From contig NZ_QQBB01000013.1 of assembly GCF_003350535.1 (NCBI RefSeq), forward strand, positions 22,702 to 86,701: a stretch of DNA of 64,000 nt, in the 5' to 3' direction. The stretch is from Microvirga subterranea (GTDB taxonomy: Bacteria > Pseudomonadota > Alphaproteobacteria > Rhizobiales > Beijerinckiaceae). The notes beneath the pieces are model-generated. The model saw nothing but the letters and a program-made list of their open reading frames with translations. It was not told the DNA's origin and ran no database searches. Positions 18,607 to 27,073 of the stretch are shown in pieces (the stretch's first letter is position 1; the number at the start of each line of letters is the position of its first letter). The translations under genes and the position numbers were made by a program.

Positions 18607-19344
18607 TCATTCACCCTCAGTGCGTAGTGCCCGAACGTTCTCCGGCATTTCCGCATCGGCCTGAAGCCGGTAGCCGACGCCGGTCTCCGTCAGGATGTGC
18701 CGGGGCTGGTCGGGCTTCTCCTCCAGCTTCTGGCGGAGCTGGCGCACGTAGATGCGCAGGTACTGCACGTCCACCTTCGGTCCCCATACCTCCTGCATGA
18801 TCACGCGGTGGGTCAGCACCTGGCCGGCATGGAGCACGAGCAGCCGCAGGATGTCCCATTCCTTGTTGGAGAGCTTCACCTCCGCCCCGCGCACCGTCAC
18901 CCGGCGGCGGGTGAGGTCGACGGACAGGTCGCCATGGGTGAACAGCGGCTCGGCTCCCTGTCGCTGGACCCGGTGGCGCAGGGCTGTGCGGATGCGGGCG
19001 ACGAGTTCGGCCATGCCGAACGGCTTGGTCACGTAGTCGTCGGCGCCAAGGTCGAGCGCCTCCACCTTGCCGGCCTCGTCGCCGCGGCTCGACAGGACGA
19101 TGACCGCCACCTTCGCCCCGGCGGCCCGAAGCTGCCGGATCACCTCCAGGCCGTCCTGGTCCGGCAGACCGAGGTCGAGGAGCACAACCTCGGGCGCTTC
19201 GCAGGCAATGACGTCGAGGGCTGCTCGGGCGCTCCCGGCCTCCAGGATCCGGTATCCCTGGGCCGCGAGGCTTGTGCGCAGGAACCGCCGGATCGGCGGT
19301 TCGTCGTCCACGATGAGGAGGGGAATGCTGCCACGAGAGGTCAT
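18607..19344 (-). CDS. kdpE: OmpR/KdpE-type response regulator
   Basis: 245 residues. The receiver domain (about 8-120) has an acidic pair in LLIVDDEP, the phospho-acceptor Asp57 in VVLLDLGLPD and Lys in YVTKPFG. The winged-helix DNA-binding domain (about 145-235) contains LSNKEWDILRLLVLHAGQVL and RQLRQKLEEKPDQPRHILTE, close to KdpE. I chose ATG 19344, which overlaps the kinase stop (ATGA). In E. coli KdpE activates kdpFABC under potassium limitation; no kdpFABC genes are visible here, so the target is probably elsewhere or different. Confidence 0.85.
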   Translation of the reverse strand: MTSRGSIPLLIVDDEPPIRRFLRTSLAAQGYRILEAGSARAALDVIACEAPEVVLLDLGLPDQDGLEVIRQLRAAGAKVAVIVLSSRGDEAGKVEALDLGADDYVTKPFGMAELVARIRTALRHRVQRQGAEPLFTHGDLSVDLTRRRVTVRGAEVKLSNKEWDILRLLVLHAGQVLTHRVIMQEVWGPKVDVQYLRIYVRQLRQKLEEKPDQPRHILTETGVGYRLQADAEMPENVRALRTEGE

Positions 19345-20918
19345 TCGGCGGCATCGCCTTGAGGGAGGGTGGTGAAGACGGATCGGGGAAACGTGACGGT
19401 GAAGACCGCCCCGGATCGGTCGCTCCGGTTGGCTACCCGGATGGTCCCGCCGAGAACCTCGACGAAGCCTCGGCAAATCGACAAGCCGAGACCCGTCCCG
19501 GCGCGCTGCCGGTCACCCTTGTTCACGCGGTAGAACATCTCGAACACCCGCTCCAGGTCCTCAGCCGGGATACCCGATCCCTCGTCGCTGATCGTGAGTT
19601 CCAGCATCCGTCCGTCGCAGGCGGCGCCAATCACGATGGTTGAACCGGGCGCGGAGTACTTGGACGCATTGTCCAGCAGATTGACCAACACCTGCTCGAG
19701 CAGCACGACATCGAGGTCAAGCATGGGAAGACCTGCCGGCAGTTCGACGGCAACTTGGTGTTCGTCGAGCACGCCCCGCATGCGCTGCAAGGCTGCGCCG
19801 ACGGCCTCCCCGAGGTCGACCGGCTCCCGCTTGAGCACGATCCCGCCGGCCTTGAGGCGGGTCATGTCGAGGAGGTTGGCGACGAAGCGGGACAGGCGCT
19901 CGCTCTCGCCCTGGATCGTGACGGCGAGTTCCTCGCGAGCGGCCGCATCGTAGAGTTCACCGTACTCGCGCAGGGAGGTGGCCGCTCCGGTGATGGACGC
20001 CAGCGGCGTCTTCAGGTCGTGCGAGAGCGAGGTCAACAGTGCCGTCCGCAGCCGTTCCGTTTCGGCCGCAAGACGGGCTGCATCCATTTCAGCGGCCAGC
20101 CGGCTGCGCTCGATGGCAACCGCGGCCTGGTCAACGAGCGCGGCCAGTAGTCGCTCTTCGTCAGGCTTCAGCGGTGCTCCGGTCCGGCTGACCCCGATTG
20201 CTCCAACTGGGCCGTGGCTGGTGCGCAGGGGCAGGAAGAGGTGTTGGGTCGTGAATAAGGCCTCGGCCCCCCGTCCGGCCGATCGGTCCTCGTCCCAGGC
20301 CCACGCATCAGTTCCACCGGGGCGGTCATCGGGCGGGTTGGAGGCCCTGACCTCGAGCTTGCCGTCTGCATCGGGGAGCAGGATCATCACGTCGAGGCGA
20401 AGCATTGAACCGATCTGGTACGCCGTAGCCTCCAGCAGGTCATCGAGCGCGACAATCCCCGCGATCTTCCGACTGAACGCGTAGAGAGCCTCCGTCGTCT
20501 CAGCTCGGCTTTCCGCCGCGAGCGCTGCCGCCCGAGCGTGGGCGGCGAGATGGCTTGTTGCGACCGCGACGACGAGGAAGAAGAACACGGTCGCAATATT
20601 GCCCGGGTCGGTCATGGCAAAGGTATTGACCGGCGGGAAGAAGAAGAAGTTGTAGGCCAGCGCACTGAGAATGCAGGCCGCAACCGAGGGCCAGAACCCG
20701 TAGCGGACGGCGATGGCAATGATGGCGGTCAGGAACACCAGATCGGCGTTCTCGAGGCCAGCGACTGGATAAAGGAGGAAAGCAAGTGCCAAGGCCGCCG
20801 CGACCACAACGAGGGTTACGCCGAACTGCCATGGGCTGAGTGGTCCGCCGGAGGAGCGGATCCCGATCCAGTCCCTGTGTTTGCGATCCCGATTGTTCTG
20901 CCTGGCGCCGCTTGTCAT
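19341..20918 (-). CDS. kdpD: KdpD-type sensor kinase lacking the N-terminal KdpD/Usp domains
   Basis: 525 residues, against about 900 for full KdpD. Present: a four-helix membrane region of DUF4118 type (about 30-125, including ALAYNFFFFPPVNTFAMTDP), a GAF-like region (about 150-275), a HisKA with LSHDLKTPLASITGAATSL (His about 300), and HATPase_c with NLLDNASKYS and GTGLGLSICRGFVEVLGG. Missing: the cytoplasmic N-terminal sensor domain of about 370 residues with its Walker-like motif. The 5' region contains a 27-bp motif shared with nhaA. It is translationally coupled to kdpE. It resembles the short KdpD forms found in some alphaproteobacteria. Confidence 0.82.
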   Translation of the reverse strand: MTSGARQNNRDRKHRDWIGIRSSGGPLSPWQFGVTLVVVAAALALAFLLYPVAGLENADLVFLTAIIAIAVRYGFWPSVAACILSALAYNFFFFPPVNTFAMTDPGNIATVFFFLVVAVATSHLAAHARAAALAAESRAETTEALYAFSRKIAGIVALDDLLEATAYQIGSMLRLDVMILLPDADGKLEVRASNPPDDRPGGTDAWAWDEDRSAGRGAEALFTTQHLFLPLRTSHGPVGAIGVSRTGAPLKPDEERLLAALVDQAAVAIERSRLAAEMDAARLAAETERLRTALLTSLSHDLKTPLASITGAATSLREYGELYDAAAREELAVTIQGESERLSRFVANLLDMTRLKAGGIVLKREPVDLGEAVGAALQRMRGVLDEHQVAVELPAGLPMLDLDVVLLEQVLVNLLDNASKYSAPGSTIVIGAACDGRMLELTISDEGSGIPAEDLERVFEMFYRVNKGDRQRAGTGLGLSICRGFVEVLGGTIRVANRSDRSGAVFTVTFPRSVFTTLPQGDAAE

Positions 20919-20988
20919 GACCTCTCCGTCCCAGCGCCGCCACCATGACGCCCGTGTCGGCGGAAGGCGAGACGCGAACCCGCCCCCC

Positions 20989-21015
20989 GTATAGGAATGT
21001 CATATATGAAACGGC
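20989..21015. promoter_or_regulatory. 27-bp shared upstream motif, copy 1
   Basis: Motif beginning GTATAGGAATGTCATATATG and ending AAACGGC. It differs at one position from 21911-21937 and contains the perfect 10-bp palindrome TCATATATGA (21000-21009). It is 71 bp before the kdpD start (divergent) and 175 bp before the gene at 21191. A second inverted repeat, TTGGCAGC/GCTGCCAA, lies at 21019-21051. Likely an operator or promoter element common to this block. Confidence 0.65.
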
Positions 21016-21190
21016 TTTTTGGCAGCTTTTCCGCTATCCGGTGGCTGCCAAACCGCGCCTAATCGAATAGATGCCCCGGCCCAGGCCGCACATTGCGGTT
21101 CAGTCGAGTTCGACACAGTGGCGACCAGTACGGAACCAGACCTGTCCAGTCTCCGCCGACCCGGAGGAGCCGATACCAAGGGCAAGAGAT

Positions 21191-21547
21191 ATGAATATGG
21201 AGCGGGCATCCATGCTGCCGGAGGACGAGGCGCCATCCCTTGACGGATGCCGTGACCAGATCGAGCAGAAGGTCGTGCGTGCATATGTGCAACTCGCTGT
21301 ACTCCCGGACGATGACGATGGCTCCTGTACCGTGACGGTGGAACGGTTCGGGAGCCTTGAAGTCCGCCTGACGGAGACCCCGCGCAGGGGGCCTACCAAC
21401 CTGCCGTGGTTCTGGCTCGAGCTCTACTCCCATGGGCGCGGCTCAGTCATCGATAGCCTCGGCTGCTATGAGTTCGACGAGGACGAACTCATGGCGGCGG
21501 TGGAGTTCATCCGGGAGGCCCGGCGGCGGCATGGGAGCTGCCATTGA
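21191..21547 (+). CDS. conserved hypothetical protein, acidic
   Basis: 118 residues, no recognised domain, no membrane segment or signal peptide. It is rich in Asp/Glu, with strands alternating like a small beta-rich fold: YVQLAVLPDDDDGSCTVTV, then FGSLEVRLTE, then WFWLELYSHGRG. I chose ATG 21191 because an AAGAG-type site precedes it; the frame is open upstream but there the codons are not conserved-looking. The stop overlaps the TTG start of the next gene (TTGA), so the two are coupled. The shared 27-bp motif lies upstream. Confidence 0.55.
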   Translation: MNMERASMLPEDEAPSLDGCRDQIEQKVVRAYVQLAVLPDDDDGSCTVTVERFGSLEVRLTETPRRGPTNLPWFWLELYSHGRGSVIDSLGCYEFDEDELMAAVEFIREARRRHGSCH

Positions 21548-21888
21548 CGGAGCCGCCGAGGTCGTGGTGGGACCGGGCGTCTGGTCCAGGTTCCCGATCG
21601 CGTCGCTTGGGCTACACATTAGGCTCCGGCGCGACTTCGAAGCCCCGCAAGCCATCGGATCCCGCGCTGTACGCCGCGGTCGGAGCCCTGTTGGGCATGG
21701 CAGCGGTCATCGCGCACAATGCACGTCATTTGTACGTCGATCGCCTTCCTGACGTCGATCCGTTCGTTCATGTGTTCACCGAATTAGTCGTCTTCAGCTC
21801 TGCCGGCGCGGTCATGCTCGCCACCGTGGCCGTCATGCGCAACAGGATCAGAAAGAAGCGATCGCGCGGGGCTGACGCGGATCGGTAG
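21544..21888 (+). CDS. small two-helix membrane protein
   Basis: 114 residues from a TTG that overlaps the previous stop. There are two hydrophobic segments, ALYAAVGALLGMAAVIAH (about 41-58) and LVVFSSAGAVMLATVAVM (about 81-98), and a basic C-terminal tail RNRIRKKRSR. A short lumenal or periplasmic loop with YVDRLPDVDPF joins them. No family recognised. It is followed after 135 bp by nhaA, with the second copy of the 27-bp motif in between. Confidence 0.55.
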   Translation: MTEPPRSWWDRASGPGSRSRRLGYTLGSGATSKPRKPSDPALYAAVGALLGMAAVIAHNARHLYVDRLPDVDPFVHVFTELVVFSSAGAVMLATVAVMRNRIRKKRSRGADADR

Positions 21889-21910
21889 CAATGCATCGTA
21901 CGCTGCCCCG

Positions 21911-21937
21911 GTATAGGAATCTCATATATGAAACGGC
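21911..21937. promoter_or_regulatory. 27-bp shared upstream motif, copy 2 (nhaA)
   Basis: Motif starting GTATAGGAATCTCATATATG and ending AAACGGC, with 26 of 27 bases identical to 20989-21015 and including the palindrome TCATATATGA (21922-21931). It is 86 bp before the nhaA start in the same orientation as copy 1. The strong match in otherwise unrelated intergenic DNA points to a common regulator or sigma factor for nhaA and the kdpD/21191 promoter region. Confidence 0.65.
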
Positions 21938-22023
21938 CAAAATGCCGTTTCCGCACGGCGACGGTGCTGTAATCGCCCCTTTGACCGAGTAACCAGACCT
22001 TCCTTTCCCGAAGAGGAGGTCCG

Positions 22024-23217
22024 ATGCATGCACTCACGCCGCGCCCCCGCTCTGCCCTTAGGACGTTCCTGAACAACGAAGCCTCCGGCGGCCTCGTCCT
22101 GATGGGCGCAGCCGCGCTTGCGCTCGTTCTCGCCAATTCACCCCTGTCAGGCGCCTATTTCGGAATCCTGAAGACCTACGTCTTCGGTCTGTCGGTACTG
22201 CATTGGGTCAACGATGCCCTTATGGCGGTGTTCTTTCTGCTGGTCGGGTTCGAGATCAAGCGTGAGATGCTCGACGGGCAGCTCTCCACCTGGCCGCGGC
22301 GGGCGCTCCCGGGCATCGCCGCCCTGGGCGGTATGATCGTGCCGGCCGCGATCTATCTTGCCTTCAACGGCGGACCAGACGGCCACCCCCGCGGCTGGGC
22401 CATCCCGTCCGCCACAGACATCGCCTTTGCCCTCGGGGTCCTTTCGCTGCTCGGGCCACGGGTGCCGATCTCACTCAAGGTCTTCCTGACGGCGCTCGCC
22501 ATTCTGGACGACCTCGGCGCGGTTCTCATCATCGCGGTGTTCTACACCGGCGACCTCAACCTCGTTGCTCTCGGCGGCGCAGCCTTCGTGCTTGTTCTCC
22601 TCAACGGCCTCAACCGGGCCGGCTTCGCCGACGTGAAGCCCTATCTTCTGCTGGGCATCGTGCTGTGGGTCCTGGTGCTGATGTCCGGCATTCATGCCAC
22701 GCTGGCGGGCGTGGCCCTGGCGCTCACGATCCCGTTGCGGGTCTCGCCCGGCAAGCCGGAGGATGCGACCTCACCGCTGCACCGGCTTGAGCACGCTCTC
22801 CAGCCATGGGTGGCGTTTCTGATCGTTCCGATTTTCGGGTTTGCCAACGCCGGGGTCTCCTTTGCAGGGATGACGTTCGGATCGATCTTGAACCCGGTGC
22901 CGCTCGGCATCGCGCTCGGGCTCTTCATCGGCAAGCAGGTGGGGGTGTTCGCCTTCTCCTGGGTGGTGATCCGCCTGGACTGGGCAGACCTGCCGGCAAA
23001 TGCCACATGGCCACAGTTCTACGGCGTCGCGCTGTTGTGCGGCATCGGCTTCACCATGAGTCTGTTCATCGGCCTTCTTGCCTTCCCGACCTCAGCCGAA
23101 CTTCAAGACGCCACCAAGCTCGGCGTGCTGCTCGGATCAGGCCTGTCGGCAGGCATTGGCGCCGTGTTGCTCCGCCTGGCGAAGCCAGAGCGAACGCCAG
23201 AGGCGGTGCCGCACTGA
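22024..23217 (+). CDS. nhaA: Na+/H+ antiporter NhaA
   Basis: 397 residues, the normal NhaA length, with about twelve membrane segments. The family hallmarks are [11 protein letters not shown] at the N-terminus, [20 protein letters not shown] with the first conserved Asp, and [17 protein letters not shown] with the paired Asp that binds cations. It exports sodium in exchange for protons across the inner membrane. The ribosome-binding site GAGGAGG is well placed before the ATG. It sits with KdpD/E-type regulators and a trkA remnant, a cation-homeostasis neighbourhood, and shares the 27-bp upstream motif with the kdpD side. Confidence 0.95.
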   Translation: MHALTPRPRSALRTFLNNEASGGLVLMGAAALALVLANSPLSGAYFGILKTYVFGLSVLHWVNDALMAVFFLLVGFEIKREMLDGQLSTWPRRALPGIAALGGMIVPAAIYLAFNGGPDGHPRGWAIPSATDIAFALGVLSLLGPRVPISLKVFLTALAILDDLGAVLIIAVFYTGDLNLVALGGAAFVLVLLNGLNRAGFADVKPYLLLGIVLWVLVLMSGIHATLAGVALALTIPLRVSPGKPEDATSPLHRLEHALQPWVAFLIVPIFGFANAGVSFAGMTFGSILNPVPLGIALGLFIGKQVGVFAFSWVVIRLDWADLPANATWPQFYGVALLCGIGFTMSLFIGLLAFPTSAELQDATKLGVLLGSGLSAGIGAVLLRLAKPERTPEAVPH

Positions 23218-23265
23218 ACCCGCTTCCAACCATCCCAAACAAACGAGCCAATCACCGGAGGAACA

Positions 23266-23448
23266 ATGGGACTGACAATCGGAATCGTGATGCTTTGCAT
23301 CGGTCTGGCAATGATCCTGTTCGGGCGGCCCCGCAAAGGCGAGGACGTGCGCCCGTTCATGAAGTCATCACTTGTGTTTGTCCTTTACCCAGGCCTGACC
23401 CTGGTCTTCCTGGCGATCGGCGCGATGACGGTTGTCACAAACCTCTGA
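23266..23448 (+). CDS. small two-helix membrane protein
   Basis: 60 residues with a strong site GGAGGAACA before the ATG, 48 bp after nhaA. Two hydrophobic helices, LTIGIVMLCIGLAMILFG and SLVFVLYPGLTLVFLAIG, flank a short loop PRKGEDVRPFMKS. No family recognised. Position suggests co-transcription with nhaA and possibly an accessory role at the membrane (inference). Confidence 0.65.
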   Translation: MGLTIGIVMLCIGLAMILFGRPRKGEDVRPFMKSSLVFVLYPGLTLVFLAIGAMTVVTNL

Positions 23449-23537
23449 GCAGCATCTGCCGATCAATCGTACGGGCATTGAACCTGTCGGGCACGAGCAT
23501 CGGGCGCGATCGTTGATCAGCAAAGCAGCAAGGTGTG

Positions 23538-23882
23538 ATGCCAATGCGAAATCGCCGCTTCAGCAGGCGCATCCCTTCAATTCTTGAAGGGCGGATCAGA
23601 CTTGGTCCTCAAGGCTCGCCGATCGCCTGCACCATCCGCGACTTATCCGTGACGGGTGCGCGGATCTGGCTCCCCGATGCCATCACGTTCCCCGATGAGT
23701 TCCAACTGGAGATTCCCATGCTGGAGCAAGCCGTGAGCGCTCGTGCGGTGTGGTCCGAAGCAAACCAGCACGGCCTGATGTTCCTTGAGGCTCTCCGTGT
23801 GCCGACCGGCCGCGAGGAGGACGATCTGCTGGAGATGCTCAGAACCCTTGGTCAAAAGACCGGGCGGGACGGCAGCCGATGA
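23538..23882 (+). CDS. PilZ-domain protein
   Basis: About 114 residues. It opens MRNRRFSRRIPSILEGRIRL, matching the RxxxR of PilZ domains (RRFSRR), followed by CTIRDLSVTGARIWLPDA, which fits the (D/N)xSxxG motif; together these bind cyclic di-GMP. The C-terminus is a short helix. Starts at GTG 23535, ATG 23538 or ATG 23544 are all possible; AGCAAGG upstream favours 23538 or 23544. A single-domain PilZ protein probably acts by binding a partner. The neighbourhood gives no direct hint of the target. Confidence 0.8.
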   Translation: MPMRNRRFSRRIPSILEGRIRLGPQGSPIACTIRDLSVTGARIWLPDAITFPDEFQLEIPMLEQAVSARAVWSEANQHGLMFLEALRVPTGREEDDLLEMLRTLGQKTGRDGSR

Positions 23883-23933
23883 CGACCAAGGAAGCACGCG
23901 CAACATGACATCAAAGGCGAGGGGTGGCGACCC

Positions 23934-24170
23934 ATGATGAAAGATGTCGTGATCGCCTATTCATGTCGGGAGTGCGGGACCGAGCAAGCAATCCTTCCTC
24001 AGGAGGCCATGGCGGCAGGCAGTGTGCACTGCCTTCAATGCGGCCGGCAGCACGGGCAACTTGCCGAGATCCAGAGGGAGCTGGCGGACAGAGCCCGCGA
24101 GGAAGGCATCCGGAAGGCAGGGCAGATCTACCGGATGCGCCCCTTCAGGAGAAAGCGGATGCTTCCGTGA
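23934..24170 (+). CDS. small zinc-ribbon-like protein
   Basis: 78 residues. Two CxxC pairs, CREC (about 11-14) and CLQC (about 33-36), are spaced like a small zinc ribbon, followed by a charged helix ELADRAREEGIRKAG and a basic tail FRRKRMLP. No named family. It lies between the PilZ gene and the trkA remnant on the same strand. It could be a small nucleic-acid-binding or regulatory protein; function unknown. Confidence 0.5.
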   Translation: MMKDVVIAYSCRECGTEQAILPQEAMAAGSVHCLQCGRQHGQLAEIQRELADRAREEGIRKAGQIYRMRPFRRKRMLP

Positions 24171-24347
24171 GGAATGGCATGGGCAATCCTAGGAGCTGGT
24201 GCTCGAGAAGGAATGGATCCGTGCCGTTGTCACGACGGTTCAAAAACCAGGGACTACACCTGGCAACAGCATGGCCCGGTCAGTTGACTCGGACCCACAT
24301 AGGAAAAGGTCGGACATGAACCTGAATTTGCGGGAGCTGAGGAGTTC

Positions 24348-25309
24348 ATGAAGGTTATCGTCTGCGGAGCGGGCCAGGTCGGCTCGACCATCGCCCGACA
24401 CCTCGCTATCGAGGGGTCGACGTGACGGTCATCGACGCCTCGCCCGAACAGGCCCGGCGCGTCAACGAGAGTTACGATGTCCGAGGAATGGTCGGCCACG
24501 CCTCCCATCCCGAAGTGCTGGAACGGGCTGGCGCACAGGGCGCCGACATGCTCATTGCGGTCACCCACTCCGACGAGGTCAACATGGTCGCCTGCCAGGT
24601 GGCCTACTCGCTGTTCAACGTGCGCCGCCGGATCGCCCGCGTGCGTCATAGCGGGTACCTCGAGAAGAGCCGTCTCGGCCTCTATGCCCGCGATCAGTTG
24701 CCGATCGATGTCATCATCTCGCCCGAGATCGAAGTCGCCAGCGGGATCGAGCGTCGTCTCAGGACGCCGGGTGCCTTTGACACCGTTCCCTTGGCAGAGG
24801 CCCGTGTCCAGCTTCTGGGCATCCACTGCAATTCGGGTGCCTGCTCCATCGTTGGGCACCCTCTGAACGAACTCAAGGCCCTTCTGCCCGATGTCGAAGT
24901 TGTGGTCCTGGCCGTCGTGCGGAACGGGCAGGCCTTTGTGCCCCACGGCCAGGACCGCATTGAGCGGGGCGACGACGTCTACGTCGTGACCGACGCCCGG
25001 CAGGCGGACCGGATCATGCGTTTCTTCGGCCATGAGGAAGAGGTGGCCCGGCGCGTGATCATCGTCGGCGGCGGCAATGTCGGACTGAACCTCGCCAGGA
25101 GGCTGACCCGGTCCTCGCCCTCGACATCGCTCCGCATCATCGAGCACTCCCGGGAGCGGGCCGAGTACATCGCCCAGGAGCTCGGCGAGAGTGCGGTCGT
25201 GCTGCACGGGGACGCGCTCGACAAGGAGACCCTGGTCGAGGCGAACGTTGAGGACGCGGAGACGATCATCGCGGTCACCAGATGCACTCGGCTTACTATC
25301 GTGTACTGA
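24348..25309 (+). pseudogene. trkA: trkA, frameshifted and truncated
   Basis: TrkA is the NAD-binding peripheral subunit of Trk potassium uptake, about 458 residues in two similar halves. Here ATG 24348 (site GAGGAG) gives MKVIVCGAGQVGSTIARHLA, then the frame closes at a TGA near 24423. A single missing G in the run GAGGGG (24411-24416) explains this, because the other frame continues at once with VTVIDASPEQARRVNESYDV. The rest encodes the first TrkA_N and TrkA_C domains and the start of the second nucleotide-binding fold (VIIVGGGNVGLNLARRL), but stops after DAETIIAVT with unrelated residues. The 3' third is absent. The damage coincides with the left edge of the island. Confidence 0.85.
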
Positions 25310-25704
25310 CCTTGTTTTTGCACAACTGCACCGTACAAAACTTCTAGACGCTCCTTTACGCCCTTCCAGGCTTGGTAGGCTTCGTCAGTTGTTAGAGGTT
25401 CAAGCTTTCTAAGATCTGGATCTTGGCTAACCCTTAGTTGCCCAATGAAGGATGCGCTGGGAGCAAGTGAGCTAAGCTCACTCCGCCAGACTTCGATTCG
25501 GTCCCCTAAGAAGGAAAGGAAATTCGAAAGATGGTTCAGGGATTCGCCAGCTTGTGCGCCGCTGTATCGAGCAATAAAGACTACGCTCCTTGCATCCGCG
25601 GCGACTGGGCACTTGACCGACGACTCGGCAAGCGCAACATCAAGTGAGCTTGCTGTTAGTAGTGCAACGAGAATATTCCTTATCATCAGATCTCTGAGTT
25701 GCAT
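24979..25704 (-). CDS. secreted hypothetical protein with chimeric C-terminus
   Basis: 241 residues, of which only about the first 140 are native. The signal peptide includes IRNILVALLTASSLDVALA. The native part has one Cys (VKCPVAADA) and a helical body with LNHLSNFLSFLGDRIEVW. After about VQKQGQYTIVSRVHL the frame enters antisense trkA, so the tail is random. This shows that the island end cut this gene as well as trkA. It lies 5 bp after the zinc-ribbon gene on the same strand, so the two were likely one operon. No family recognised. Confidence 0.5.
   Translation of the reverse strand: MQLRDLMIRNILVALLTASSLDVALAESSVKCPVAADARSVVFIARYSGAQAGESLNHLSNFLSFLGDRIEVWRSELSSLAPSASFIGQLRVSQDPDLRKLEPLTTDEAYQAWKGVKERLEVLYGAVVQKQGQYTIVSRVHLVTAMIVSASSTFASTRVSLSSASPCSTTALSPSSWAMYSARSRECSMMRSDVEGEDRVSLLARFSPTLPPPTMITRRATSSSWPKKRMIRSACRASVTT
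25276..25288. other. left junction of genomic island
   Basis: TrkA-like coding ends at GCGGTCACCA; beyond it the plus-strand frame is unrelated and the sequence becomes visibly AT-richer up to about 34 kb. On the minus strand a different gene runs out of the island straight across the same point into antisense trkA. No tRNA, direct repeat or integrase is visible at the joint. Boundary precision is a few bases. Confidence 0.6.
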
Positions 25705-25709
25705 CTAGG

Positions 25710-26282
25710 CTATCCTGCTGTCGGGCACCGGCATTTTGCTGTCACGGGTGGGGACGCGCCATCGAAACTTTGTGTTTCGATAAGGAAGGCCAACTCACAA
25801 ATTTCACCTGGCCGCGTAGAAGCAGAGGTTGGGAATTCACCTCTCAAGGATCCTATCTCGGGACGAACTGTGACCGCTGCACTCTGCTTCGCTGCCAGTA
25901 CGGTCGGATATGCTTTGGGATCCTCTGGAACAAGCTTGATGTTAGATGGTTCCGTTCGGCGATTGCGCTGAACAGTTAGCTGAGGTTGGCCAAGCACCGC
26001 GATTGCACCACCATCGTTGGCGAGCACGAGCTGAGCGTCTGATATCCGGCACTCAACGAATGCACTCACCTTCGGCTTGTCGGCTCTCGCGGCAAGTTGG
26101 TAGAGTGAGTATGCGCCTGCCATCAGGGGGACAGCCGTTAGGGCCGCGGAAACAAGCTCCTTCCAACGAAAGATATGATAGGTCCAGTCCTGCGGGTTCT
26201 TACACTCGACACATATCCTCGCACCTCTATTAAGCTTCGATTTGCAAACAATGCACAGAGGTTCGCTCTCTTCGACATGCAC
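25710..26282 (-). CDS. zinc-ribbon membrane protein
   Basis: 190 residues. The N-terminal zinc ribbon has CIVCKSKL and CVECKNPQDW (CxxC pairs at about 10-13 and 24-27), then one membrane helix LVSAALTAVPLMAGAYSLYQ (about 44-63), then a likely extracytoplasmic beta-rich domain of about 120 residues. No signal peptide cleavage is expected. It resembles zinc_ribbon-plus-membrane sensor or scaffold proteins without a named function. It is the middle gene of a minus-strand run with the secreted protein downstream and the peptidoglycan-binding protein upstream. Confidence 0.6.
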   Translation of the reverse strand: MHVEESEPLCIVCKSKLNRGARICVECKNPQDWTYHIFRWKELVSAALTAVPLMAGAYSLYQLAARADKPKVSAFVECRISDAQLVLANDGGAIAVLGQPQLTVQRNRRTEPSNIKLVPEDPKAYPTVLAAKQSAAVTVRPEIGSLRGEFPTSASTRPGEICELAFLIETQSFDGASPPVTAKCRCPTAG

Positions 26283-26308
26283 TATTGCTTCTCCCAGGTG
26301 TCCTGAGG

Positions 26309-26677
26309 TTATCTGCAGAATCTCCGAAAAACGTCGTCTGGTGCGTTGTGTGGGTTTGTCACGACTCTAGAAATCGGCTCGTATTCTGAGTCTTTGCCAA
26401 ACATTGACGAGAATGTCTCACTATCGAGATCGCCTGTTTGCTCGAGGCCATTGGATTTCTGGTATACTTTGAGTGCTGCAATCGTATTTGCGTCCCATTT
26501 GCCGTTCAGCCGTAGTTTCTTAGCAGTTGTCCTGCGTAGCTTATCCTGGATATTTCGCACAAGGTTCGGATTGTACACAGTTTCTTGACAAATTACGCCA
26601 GCACCTGCAGGAAGATTCATGATCATTGCGATAATTGCGCTGACAAAAAAGACATTTAGCAGGCAAAAAACTCGCAT
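26309..26677 (-). CDS. secreted peptidoglycan-binding-domain protein
   Basis: 122 residues. The signal peptide MRVFCLLNVFFVSAIIAMIM is followed by a PG_binding_1-like helical repeat (about 38-95): VRNIQDKLRRTTAKKLRLNG, KWDANTIAALKVYQKSNGL, GDLDSETF. This three-helix module binds murein. GGGAG lies 7 bp before the ATG. No catalytic domain is attached, so it may anchor to or shield the wall. A muramidase gene with a related C-terminal module lies 1.75 kb further along the same strand. Confidence 0.65.
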   Translation of the reverse strand: MRVFCLLNVFFVSAIIAMIMNLPAGAGVICQETVYNPNLVRNIQDKLRRTTAKKLRLNGKWDANTIAALKVYQKSNGLEQTGDLDSETFSSMFGKDSEYEPISRVVTNPHNAPDDVFRRFCR

Positions 26678-27073
26678 GGTCTAACTCCCATTGAGTATGG
26701 TTTTCTGCGCCATAAAGCTTCAACTCTCTTATTCTTGAATCGGATGCTGGCTGGTGGGCTCCTCTATCTCATTAAGCGCAAGAAAATATCCAGAGTATGC
26801 TCCATTCGTGCGGAGCTGTAAGGCTCATAATTTACGTAGGCAAAGATCATGCTTAAACCCAATCCCGTTAACGCAAAAGCGGAGACGTAAGCAAGTCGGG
26901 TTCGGAGCCGTAGCATGTACGTTCCCCATAATCATTGATCGAGCTTACCGACTCTGAGTCACCCACGCTTTTACTTAGCTGAAGAAATGCGCGGTAAAAT
27001 TTCCTAAAACCGTAGCTTATGTTGATAGTTTTTCGGTGCGCCGCACCCAGTTTACAGCCATAAAGAGTATCTT
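26678..27073. other. intergenic, nothing recognised
   Basis: 396 bp of AT-rich sequence between the peptidoglycan-binding gene and the end of the DUF2235 gene. I see no convincing open frame, RNA gene or repeat. Since both flanking genes read leftward, it probably holds the promoter of the 26309-26677 gene. Confidence 0.5.

Noticed and set aside
20994..21018. EcfG-type (GGAAC-N16-CGTT) promoter in the 27-bp motif
   Set aside because: The GGAAT part fits loosely, but the bases at the -10 position are CTTT and CCAA in the two copies, not CGTT.
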